From assembly GCA_027563935.2 (NCBI GenBank), contig CM050454.1, forward strand, positions 49,938,596 to 50,002,595: a DNA stretch of 64,000 bases, in the 5' to 3' direction. Under the pieces are notes generated by a model, which ran no database searches, had not been told where the DNA came from, and saw only the letters and a program-made list of their open reading frames with translations. Shown here in pieces: positions 45,160 through 54,750 of this stretch (positions within the stretch are counted from its first letter, which is position 1; every line of letters begins with the position of its first letter). The position numbers were made by a program, and so were the translations under genes. This stretch comes from Costus lasius. Lineage: Eukaryota; Streptophyta; Magnoliopsida; Zingiberales; Costaceae.

Positions 45160-46867
45160 TGATGACACCAAAATTCATAGTATATTTTGTGTCATTTCAT
45201 TAGTCTTTTTTTGTCATATTTATGCTCTTTTGCTTATTTTTAAACCCTATTTGTCAAATATTGCGGAATCTACATTATTTCTTGTTTTTGATGAATTTTA
45301 GTAAAAAGTGTCATATTTTGATGGATTTCTAAATATTTGAACACACCAATAGATTCCAAACGTCGAGACGAAGCTGCTTGTCAATTTTCATGCAAATCGG
45401 AGCAAGTTTAAAAAATTACACCCCCGGGTGTAATAAATATTATGGTACCGTAATTTCTGCCCAGAAAGCACAGAAGTAAAATTTTGGTAGTGTAGTAATA
45501 AATATTACACAACCATAATTTCCACCAGAAATATACAGAAAGAAATTATGGCACTGCCGTAACGAAATTATGGTGCCGTAATTTCAACCTAGGTTGCCCG
45601 ATTCTTCCGTGAATTTCTTGCGAAGACGATTTCTCGAGCTATAGACCACCAAATTGAGATCCGAAAGAAGCTATAAACTCGTCGCAACGAGGAAAAGAGA
45701 GGGAGAGTGAAAGCCCTAATTTTTTATCCACTATCCAGAGAGAAATCAAGGGAGGCTTCCCTTTGGCACGACCTCGTGCCGAGAGGCACAGAGGCCACCT
45801 CAGGCCGCAATTTTCACAAGAAAGCTTCGCCTGGAGGAGGAGACGATATCCCAGAAGTTTCAGAGCGAAAGAATATCGATCAGAGGAGAAATCAACGAAA
45901 GAAGGGTCGCTTGCACTGTTCATCGCGATTCTGGAGCAAAATTACGGGCTGTAATTTTCATTGCAGCCTTGTGTAATGTGTTTTTCCCCTTTCTCTTCAA
46001 TTTCTGATCAATCTGAACTATGGTTCATTGTAATTCTTCTTCCATGCTAGCTTAGACATCTTTTGGGACATGGGGGTGTAATCCCCTTGATTTCTAATGA
46101 TTAGATGATCCTTATTTTGTCATGATATTCTTGTTTTGATAATTCTACTTATGTGACGATTGCCTTTAATTCTCCATAGATTCATATTATCTGCATGTTT
46201 TAGAGTTTTTGCGATATGGACTGAGAGGTGATTTGTGAAAACATGGAACCCTAAAATTGAATGTTAGGAACTCATCATAAGAAATTCGGTTTGTTCTTAT
46301 TTCTCGATTTTAGAAGTATATTGTCATATTGATAATCTAAACTTCAGATTGAGTTATTGAAATAAACATGATGATATTGTGAGAGATCAAGTATCAGATC
46401 GTTGGAGAACCATAAGTAGAACCTGTGAAAATTATAGTATGAAAATATGTAGTTTTCACTTAAGATGATTGACTTAGAATTCGGATGCATGAGAGTGATT
46501 CTTGAGTTATTTGTCAATGATTTACTTATATCTAACATTGAATAAATCCTGCATGAGGGTGAGGATTAGTTCTTTGTAAATTGTCTACGCGAGAGCGAGA
46601 TGATTTCTTTATGAAGTAAATTATGTCTTTATCATAATAAAATTAGACTGACGAACACATATTTATATCTAGTCATGGAAATTAAGGTGGACGAAACTCT
46701 AGTCCCAGTTTTTCTCTTAGATATTTCATGCACTTTCCTATCGTTTATTTGCATCATATTTGATTTGCTTAGCTAGTGAGAAAATAACTATTTGGTACTT
46801 AACACGTAGGTCTCTGTGGTTCGATATCTTTTAGTACTTCAAAGTATCCGTGCACTTGCGGACTACA
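45160..46867 (+). repeat. Element C 3' LTR (1708 bp)
   Basis: Matches the 5' LTR along its length with many substitutions and small indels. The palindromic TTAYGG/CCRTAA words recur at about 45430-45580. It ends GCGGACTACA, after which D's gag resumes on the minus strand. Confidence 0.9.
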
Positions 46868-47744
46868 ATGCCTACAGCATTCACTAAAGCGGATGGGGGG
46901 TTTTGCGATACCAAATACCCTAATTGACAGGTGTCAGATAGATGACCTTCTACTCTACAAACTTCACACATAGCTGAGTTAGAAGTAGTAGGACGCATGT
47001 TCATAGAGTCAAGCTTATGAGATAATGAATCTACTTTTGTAGCGAGAGAACTAAGAGCGTCGAGTTCATACTTACCTGCTTGCCGTGATGAAGTACCTCT
47101 CTCGCTCGATCACTGAAGTGATTGAGCGCCATTTCTTCGATTAGATTGTAGGCATCATTGACTCCTTTGTTCATCAAAGCTCCTCTGGCAGTTGCATCAA
47201 CGGTAAGATGAGTGTTATAAAGCAAACCGTTATAAAAAGTGTGTACCAATACCCGTTTCTCGAGGCAGTGGTGAGGGCACATTCGTTGCAATTCCTTGAA
47301 GTGATCCCACGCTTCATAATGATTCACCATCCTTTTGAGAAAAATTTTGGTAATCTGGTTTCTTAATTGCGCGGTTTTGCTCGGAGGAAAATATTTTCTA
47401 AGGAAGGCATGTGAGAGTTGTTCCCATGTGGTAATGGATCCGGACGGTAAAGAATGTAACCAAGCTCGCACCCTATCTCTAAATGAAAATGGTAAAAGTT
47501 GAAGTCGCAGAGCGTCAGTAGTCACACCATTCATTTTAAGAGTGTCACAATATTTAAGAAAAATAGATAAATGCATATTCGGATCCTTAGTAGGGGATGC
47601 ACCAAATTGGTTTTGCTGTAACATCGACAGAAGCAATGGTTTTATCTCAAAGTTATTCGCCTCTATCTGTGGACATGCAATTCTAGAATGAAATCCTTTG
47701 ACATTTGGTGCTGCAAAGTCTCGAAGCGACTTGTTAGCCTCCAT
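46868..47744 (-). pseudogene. gag: Element D gag, N-terminal and zinc-knuckle part
   Basis: From ATG 47744 a 237-codon frame begins MEANKSLRDFAAP and contains the gypsy capsid landmarks QQNQFGASPTKDP, FSFRDRVRAWLHSLP, TTWEQLSHAFLRKYFPP and QRMCPHHCLEKRVLVHTFYNGL. Near 47075 the frame shifts by one base. The other frame continues YELDALSSLATKVDSLSHKLD and then the knuckle CEVCRVEGHLSDTC (CX2CX4HX4C, about 46929-46970). It ends where C is inserted; the next codons are at 22568. It forms the viral-like particle core in intact relatives; this copy is broken. Confidence 0.88.
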
Positions 47745-48019
47745 GATTAATGTTTGTAAATTCTTTTGGGTTGAAGTTTCTGAAGTCTCTTGCGACGCCG
47801 GAATGTTCTTTCAATTTTCGAATTAAATGGTATCAGAGTTTTCGGGCGTGAGGTTCTATGCATAAACTAAAGTCTAACAAATTGTTAAATCAAAAAAGGT
47901 GTAAACTAAAATAAAAGAAAGTATACTAATATAAAGTGAAGCTAAGAATATCTAGTCTAGTAACTCCTAAATCTAGTCAATATTGCCGATATTAGTCCCC
48001 GACAATGGCGCAAAAAACT
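47745..48019 (-). other. Element D 5' untranslated region with Asp-tRNA-type primer site
   Basis: Between gag and the LTR. TCCCCGACAATGGCGCA at 47996-48012 is, on the minus strand, a degenerate TGGCGCCGTTGCCGGGGA primer site. No gene. Confidence 0.75.
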
Positions 48020-48850
48020 TGATAGGGATCCCGCAAGTGTACGGGTCTATCGAAATAGTAAAATATCGATCCCACAGGGACTTATGGGCAAGTACCAACA
48101 GATCTCGAATTTGCTAGCTAGATGACGTCGAAATTGGTGAAGTTTAAATGTTTAACTAATTTAATGAACGAGAATGTAAACAGAGGAATCGTACGAGAGA
48201 AATTTGATGAAAGATGCATGAGGATATGAGTTCACCACTTTGACTTCTTACAATTGAATAATCAAACTCCATTGCCAACATCCAATCTAGTTCAAGGGAT
48301 TCCATCCCTGACGTACAGGTCACTCCCACCGATACCCTCATCCACTTTGATGGACTAGTTACGGGTCTAATCCGTAAGGTTCTGACGTTCGGATGGCCTT
48401 GTGGTCTACCTAAACACGTCTAAGTTCCTAATACTTTCAAGGCGAGCACAGGTTTACCAAAGAGGTCTCCCCCAGAATTCCTGGTTTATGAACCTCCGCC
48501 TACGGAGTACCGGCTCAAGCGCTCCTTTCTGGTGGTGCAAGCAAAGGGCACAGAGACAATCCAACGCGCTGGCAAACTTTTGGTTTACCAGCCGCATCTA
48601 AAATCCTAATACTCACGCCAGGGGAGTATAGTTTGTCAAAGGGTTTCCCCTAGCCCCTGATTTATGAACCTCGTTCAGGAAATTATAGGTTCAAATGCTC
48701 CCTTTCGGGCAATGTAAGCAAAGGGTACAAATGAATTAGATAAACCTTTAACCAAATGGCTCCAATGCGCAGGCGGACTTTTGGTCTTCCCGACACGTCT
48801 AAGATCCTGACAATCCCCCAAGGTGAGTATAGTCCGTTAAGGGGTTTCTA
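48020..48850 (-). repeat. Element D 5' LTR, truncated, with ~180-200-bp internal repeats
   Basis: On the minus strand the LTR ends GGGATCCCTATCA at 48020. Going right, a unit beginning ACACGTCTAAG (48414) recurs as CCGCATCTAAA (about 48592) and ACACGTCTAAG (48793). Each has a GGTTTC(C)-rich segment, and the first two continue into TGGTTTATGAACCTC/TGATTTATGAACCTC. The third unit is cut off near 48850, where copia leader sequence of F begins. No TSD or LTR end is visible there, so the LTR is truncated. Open frames across it have no family likeness. Confidence 0.75.
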
Positions 48851-49436
48851 ATATTTAAACAATAAAAGAAAGCATGGATCTTATGTGGTAAACGCCCATG
48901 AAACCTAAGTAAGACCTTAATTAACTTAAGTCTTCACTTGTTTTTCTTCATGGGTCTTTAGCTGCTCATTTGGCCCAAACCAGGGCCTAACCGCCATCTG
49001 CAGCTCAGGTGCGCCTACCAGGGAAAATGCGCCTGGTCCCAGAGTCGAACCCTGGACCTCCCACCTGGTCAAGCCACTGCTGCATGCGCCTCTGCCAAGT
49101 GTGCTCTGTGCTCTTGTCTGATTAATTTACAAATTAATCTATCTAGACAAGATTGACTCGCAGGTCAATTACATTTTATAAATTAAATAGAAGGTGATAC
49201 GCAGATCACAATTAAAAATAATTTACAAAATAATTCCAGGCACGCAGGCCCCAGCACAGCACACATTAAACATGGGCAGCCCACATAAGACTAAATAAAC
49301 ATACATATGGCATCATACATCATGTGATCCAATCATGAAAAATAAAATTTTTGAAAAACCCCATTGAGATTAATTTTATTTTTCCTTATTAGCCTTACTA
49401 CCTTACAACGGTCCATTACTAGGGATCCACTCATCG
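48851..49436 (-). other. Element F leader, part distal to its LTR
   Basis: Matches B's leader (AAGTCTTCACTTG, AGTCGAACCCTGGACCTCCC near 49042-49061, CACAAGCAGGCCCCAGC-like segment). It contains the tRNA-like module at about 49030-49115. The last five bases CATCG (49432-49436) are the left TSD of J. Confidence 0.8.
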
Positions 49437-50677
49437 TGTAACATCCCGTTATCTTAACCCCAAACAAGCAACACAAGTCATGAAAGATACAGGATGTTAT
49501 CATACAAGATCGACGCACATGCTAGGTAAAAACCAAGTTCAGGAAATCACGATCTGAAAATTTCCAAAATTCATACATACAATCTCCAAGAAACACAATT
49601 TCATAAATGTACCTGCCACCACGCAATCCTTGCACTAGACATATGCAAGGCAACAGTTATATCAAATCCGATGGCATAAATACAATTCGATTCGAAATTC
49701 AAAGCAACGCCACAAAATCGATTTTATAAACTCATACCAAACACCGAAACCAGGCCAAAGCCCGCGGTGACACAAAAATCAAACTCTTAAAACTGCCACA
49801 ACCGGCAACATAATATCACATAGTTTAGCCACACTGGCAACACAAGTTCTCATAATTCACATAGTTCACATAGTTCATATAGTTCATATAATTCGTATGG
49901 TTCGGCCACAACCGGCCCCAGAAACTTAAGCACAAAAATTCTTTAACAGCAAACTAGCATAATATCCACGCCAATACTAACTCAAGAATTGCGCCCCTGC
50001 TCTATGCCTGAAAATAGTGAGGGGTGAGCTACACAGCCCAGTGAGTGGATAGTCTAAATCGACCATCCATAACATACACTCAAAAATATATGCAGATTAT
50101 TTTAAAAACATATAACTTTAAAAACATATAACAGAATATCGTGTCAACATATAACAATAATTAAAGCACAGAACTCAACAAAGTTAAAGAACAGACCTCA
50201 TATAAAACAGTCAGGTGTACACTGTTAAGACATCATTGTCACCATAGGGTAACCAGGGTTCTAGAGCTATACTCTAACCAACTAAACATACCAACCACTT
50301 AATTAACCTAGTTGTCCAGCATATTCAGTAGTGACCATTATGGTCTAACCCGGCTTTGGCCTAAGCACTGGGAGACTGCAAATCACATGCAACATATAGA
50401 TGGACGGTGTGTAGATTCAAGAGGTGGCCCCCGCCAGGTCACGACGTGGCACTTTGCTCTACGATCACCCCATAACACAAAAATCTAAGCGTCTAAGAGT
50501 GATGACATCAAGAGGTGGCCCCTGTCTGACCAAGACATGGCACTTTGCGTCTTATATCACCCGTTCTCCCAAAGGGTTCCTACTGGACAACAATAGACAC
50601 ATCTTATATCTTATTTCACAACGGTGGACTCCTAAGTGTCAACTAGACTCTAGGATAGTCATCACAATAATCACAAC

Positions 50678-50794
50678 AGGCAAGCTGAACAACAACCCCC
50701 TCTTTTATCACAATAATCACATTAGGCAGGCTGAACAACAACCCCCTCTTTTATCACAATAATCACATTAGGCAGGCTGAACAACAACCCCCTC
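50678..50794. repeat. 46-bp tandem repeat, 2.5 copies, in solo LTR J
   Basis: AGGCA(A/G)GCTGAACAACAACC starts at 50678, 50724 and 50770, an exact 46-bp period, each with CCCTCTTTTATCACAATAATCACATT; the third copy is cut short. Confidence 0.95.
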
Positions 50795-50931
50795 ACATAT
50801 CACAATACAGGGCTGAAATTCAAACCCTTAACATATCACATATAGACTATCCTCTTGAGTTTAAGGTAACACTTAGCCTTAGTCCTAACCATTCCATGAC
50901 CACAACACATAACATTCGTGAATCACATAAT

Positions 50932-51039
50932 CACATAATAAAAATCATATAATCACATCACATAATAAAAATCACATAATCACATCACATAATAAAAATT
51001 ACATAATCACATCACATAATAAAAATCACATAATCACAT
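50932..51039. repeat. 27-bp tandem repeat, 4 copies, in solo LTR J
   Basis: CACATAATAAAAATCACATA-type units start at 50932, 50959, 50986 and 51013, with single-base differences. Confidence 0.95.
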
Positions 51040-51250
51040 AGTAGTGTAGTCTTTAGATTTCATGCTGATTAGTTCAGTCTAACTTTGCTATGTTATCACC
51101 CAAATTTCTCCAATAAAAATACATGACCATAAATTATTAGCATTACTGGCAATTATCAGGGCATTCAAACATTTAACATAAGATTAAAATTCAACAGATA
51201 TATATATAGCCCACGGTTTCAAACATAATATCTACTTAAAATATTAACCT

Positions 51251-51387
51251 TAGTTAACAAGATTTTCATGCTACCAAAAATCAATGATTTAATGTTACCA
51301 AATTTCCCTATAAAATACCTAGTTAACAGGAATTTCATACTCAAAAATCAATGATTTAATGCTACCAAAATTCCCTATAAAATACCT
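51251..51387. repeat. 69-bp direct duplication in solo LTR J
   Basis: TAGTTAACA...TTTCATRCT...AATCAATGATTTAATG...CCCTATAAAATACC occurs at 51251 and again from 51320, with scattered differences. Confidence 0.85.
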
Positions 51388-52341
51388 TAAATTTCATGCT
51401 ACAAGTTTCGGTTTTCATGAGATATACACCTATACAAAATTTCGGTTTTCAGGAAGATACATCTTAATTCGGTTTTTAGCATGATAAAGTTTCCAACTTA
51501 AGTTAAACCTTAGTTAACAAGAATCTCATGAAGAAATATCCTAAATTCGGTTTCCATGATAAATATACTTTTGCAACTTTCGTTTTATAACAAGGAGAAG
51601 TCTTGAGTTTTCGGTTTTTAACATGGTAAAATTTCTAATCAATCTAATGCATCAATTAACACAACCAAATTGCTAGAAATCGATTAAGACACCCCACTCA
51701 CCTCTTAACCGTGAACACCAAGGTGAAAATCCTCTACAAAGAAATCGTCTAAAGCCTTTAAACCGCCCAAAGAGTCTCCAAGAACTCGCCAAGGAAGTTT
51801 CTTCACCTCAAGGAAAATTCGCCAAGGGAAGAAGATGGAGAAAATCGCCTCAAGAACTCTTCAAGAATCGCTACTTCTTCTCAAGCCGTCGCCCAAAATT
51901 TCTCCCAAGCCAAAAACACCAATTTCCTACCCTAACCGAGATTACCCATCTAAAATTTCGGTTTATCCAATTTTAAACCCGTTAATCATAATTCAAATAG
52001 GGTTTAACCCATTTAACTAACTAATTCGAATTTTAAATCTAATATCCATCTAATTTAAGTGTAACCCAATAACCCATAGTTTAAGTGAAAATCCAATAAG
52101 GGTTAAACTAACATCCAATAAGCTAGTTAACTAATTAAATTTAACATCCATTAAGCTAATTAACGTCCAACAAAATTAACAACCAATAATCTCTAATTAA
52201 TTAACTATAAATTAACAACCAATACATAGAAAAATATCACAGTCAATAATTTTATTTAAATCATGAACAAAATATCACAGCCAACGAGTTTATTTAAATC
52301 AAAATAATGCTTACCAGGACTTAAGATCCTTGGATCTTACA

Positions 52342-52893
52342 CATCGAACCTAGTCAGATCCTGTGCCCTTACATGCACCAAGTCCTAACTGACTTGAGTC
52401 GACCAAAAGGTCAACAATGCATGCGGCAAGGGCTGAACGACCACAATGAGGTCTGGCAAGCGGGTGTGACCCCGGGCCTAACTCATGTGCGTTCATAGGT
52501 TGTCTCAATCAGACATCGCTACACGCCTGTCTGCAGTCGACCTATAGCCATCTGATGCTTGCGCACAGATGCTATCTGGTCGACCCATCAAGGCTGTCAG
52601 ATAGTCTGATCAGACTGTTGGATCTAACCTAGGGGATGATTTCAACCCTAATAACCCGTCTAAGGGTTTACAGCAGGGCCTTAGATCTAATGTTAGTCGC
52701 GCATGTGATCCATTTTTGAGAAAACAAAGATGCGCCAACATGCCAACATACATGCGCAAATGAAACATAAAATAGGTTTCTACATGAAACATATTAACAT
52801 GATAAAATTACGCATGATATAGATCTAAACATTCATGGAACACAAAATCAAAGCAATCATATAATTACGCATGTAACCTGCTCTGATACCAAT
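52342..52893 (-). other. Element F leader, part next to its LTR, with primer site
   Basis: Resumes after J with TSD CATCG. The primer site GCTCTGATACCA is at 52880-52891 (perfect TGGTATCAGAGC on the minus strand). Sequence matches the leaders of A and B. No gene. Confidence 0.85.
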
Positions 52894-54565
52894 TGTAGGG
52901 AACCCCTTTCATGAGGGGTGCGAAACCCTAAAGTGGCGCAACATGATAGGCAGCGGATTCAAGGGTCGAAGAGCATGCATTATATGATCAACTTTCGAAA
53001 CATGAATAGAGAAGATGCGATTCATACCATAGCCATTTCAAGATGGCGCCTTGGAAGCAAGAGAACAACAAAGGTCTCCTCCAAATCGTCACACACAAGA
53101 TGAGCGACGGCTTGCTTCTTGTCGTCCCTTGTGCTAGCAAGGATCGACCAAGATGTCTTTGATCGAAAGGAAAGGGATGGAGATGTCGATCTCTCTTGGC
53201 CGAATCTTCCTCTATGCTTCAAGTTGTCGCCGCACACCAAAGAGTGTCGAGAGGAATGAGTTTGAGTGACGAGAATAGAGAACCCTCTATTCGAACGTGA
53301 GCCATCTCCAAGTGGAGATCATGGTTACTAAAAATAGCAACCACTCATCGCTCCAATGTTCACGCCAAGTGAACATGTCGCCACGCCTTGAACCATGCGC
53401 TCATTTCATGAGCTGGTTCAATTTGGTTCGGTTTAAGAACCAATCAAGCCAAGCAATCAAGTCTAGATCTCAAATAAACCCTAAGGCTCCAGATCTAACC
53501 GTTGATCTCTTGATGCTTCTGATCTCACCGATCTAGCATCTATTCTCTCGATCGAAGCTTACCGATCTCAAGCCCTAATCAATCAAACATGATCAGACCA
53601 GATCTCACTTACAATCAGAGATCAAATCCCTTTAAACTGAACTTAAACAATTCAGTCCACACGATCTGACTTAAGTAAGCCATATCATCAAATTGTGCGA
53701 CCCTGAGGGTTTCCTTTAAATGTCGGTAACGATAACTCACGTCATCATGATCAGTGAGGGGAATCTAGCAACACATCACTGTCTCCCGATATAAAGGAAA
53801 GAGTCTTCCAAGACTACACCCAAAATACAGCACAAGTGTGAATCAACTTCACTAAGCATACATATTTCCTTTGCCACTGGATGTTCTTATTGGACAAGCG
53901 TGTCAAGCTTGTAATTCCAATATGATGAGCATGATTAGATCAGATGATCACAGTCACCCGGGTATGGCCATACACTTTCTCAATCATCTCATCCAAGGGG
54001 CCCTTTAGAACATCGCACTCCTTAAACAAGGAGACGGCAATCCTATGTCTATCACTAGTGCCCTAACATGACTCAAGCTCACCATCCAAGATAGTCTATA
54101 ATCATTATGTTTCAAATGATATTGAACTACCTCAAAACAATGACAATCATCATTTAGAAAACACAAGTGATCTCAAGTCAGAGGAAATGTGCCACTTGTT
54201 ACAATCAAGGAATATTCACATTGTGACAAGCAACTGAATATCCTAGTAGGGTCTGTCCGGTACATCCAATGTACCCATGAGTCTACATCTTATTCCATGC
54301 TCGAAGCATCCTATAAGATTAGAACACAGATTAGTCTTAACCATATCAAGGCTGTCTCATGTTCACCAAGATACATCGACTAAGGACATAATAGCATGTC
54401 AGCCCAGCTGAACAGCATTGAGACATTATTCAGAAGTACACTTATTACAGCAGACAAGGTAACAAACTGAATAACAACCATGCCTTTATAAACACAAGAG
54501 TTTATTACATGATACTGATACAATCCTTAGGCCTCAAACATTAGCCTTAAGGGCATACCCCAACA
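52894..54565 (-). repeat. Element F 5' LTR (1672 bp)
   Basis: Starts TGTTGGGGTATGCCC at 54565 on the minus strand and ends at 52894 before the primer site. TATA-like box 53789-53798. The GNRA hairpin at 53731-53746 reads GATGAC-GTGA-GTTATC on the minus strand, with a G-U pair in place of A-U. Confidence 0.92.
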
Positions 54566-54594
54566 TCCGTACACTTGCGGACACAATAAGTTTT

Positions 54595-54612
54595 TGGCGC
54601 CATTGCCGGGGA
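54595..54612 (+). other. Element G primer-binding site (Asp-tRNA type)
   Basis: TGGCGCCATTGCCGGGGA lies 9 bp after the LTR end and differs by one base from TGGCGCCGTTGCCGGGGA. Confidence 0.85.
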
Positions 54613-54750
54613 CATTAGTTCATGTTAATATTGAAGATATTGAGAATATTGCTAGACTAGGTTTTATTTATGTTTTACCTTTCTATTCTTTTATGTTTAT
54701 TTGAGTTGTTTGATCCATCTACTTTAGTGTGCATAGAAAATCTAGATCGG

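Larger units (their letters stand above)
22569..46867 (+). mobile_element. Element C: gypsy-like element without pol (non-autonomous)
   Basis: LTRs at 22569-24278 (1710 bp) and 45160-46867 (1708 bp) both begin TGATGACACCAAAATTCATA and end GCGGACTACA. Excluding the copia dimer the element is about 7.7 kb. It has an Asp-tRNA-type primer site and a small gag-like region with one zinc knuckle, but no protease, RT or integrase that I can find. The LTRs differ by several percent. No perfect 5-bp TSD is visible: CCAAC lies on the left and ATGCC on the right. In D's frame the two flanks resemble each other (GTTGGTA and GTAGGCA), so a decayed duplication is possible. It would depend on an autonomous relative for movement. 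Confidence 0.85.
3883..48850 (-). mobile_element. Element D: Ty3/gypsy (Athila/Tat-like) host of most insertions
   Basis: D reads right to left: truncated 5' LTR (48020-~48850), Asp-tRNA-type primer site (47996-48012), gag (47744 to 46868, then 22568 to 22511, then 4390 to 3883). The gag pieces join in order into one family-typical protein: N-terminal RSLRDFAAP, capsid-like region, CX2CX4HX4C knuckle, the NNPYSNNYNPG block, and the NAITTCSGKQL linker. Elements C, B and E interrupt it. Protease, RT, RNase H, integrase and the 3' LTR would lie left of the window. Only the listed pieces belong to D; the rest of the span is inserted DNA. Confidence 0.85.
49437..52341 (-). mobile_element. Solo LTR J (2905 bp), Tekay/Del-like gypsy
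   Basis: The insertion has TG...CA ends and a perfect TSD CATCG (49432-49436 and 52342-52346) inside F's leader, with no internal domain, primer site or polypurine tract. On the minus strand it begins TGTAAGATCCAAGGATC and ends CGGGATGTTACA, like long chromovirus LTRs of the Tekay/Del group (from memory ...GGGTGTTACA before TGGTATCAGAGC). A splice-donor-like AGGTGAGT lies at 51696-51703 on that strand, after a purine- and Ser-codon-rich exon-like stretch. Solo LTRs arise by recombination between an element's two LTRs. Orientation is inferred from the termini. Confidence 0.8.
48851..54565 (-). mobile_element. Element F: copia remnant (5' LTR and leader only), host of solo LTR J
   Basis: 5' LTR 52894-54565, primer site 52880-52891, and leader 52893-52342 plus 49436-48851. 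The leader stops before the bulged hairpins and gag, at about 48850, where truncated D LTR begins. The gag-pol and 3' LTR are missing. To its right, 20 bp of a gypsy LTR end (TCCGTACACTTGCGGACACA) belong to G, so F was originally inserted in G's LTR. Confidence 0.85.

Noticed and set aside
48401..48601. 66-codon frame in the D LTR
   Set aside because: It runs through the degenerate LTR repeats, is not kept in the other repeat units and has no family likeness.
50678..51040. Regular short repeats as a CRISPR array
   Set aside because: Units are directly adjacent without unique spacers and lie in a plant LTR; they are ordinary tandem repeats.
54566..54585. The 20-bp gypsy LTR end next to F as part of element D
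   Set aside because: D's LTR ends differently (GGGATCCCTATCA on its own strand), while this end matches C's LTR and leads into G's primer site; it belongs to G.
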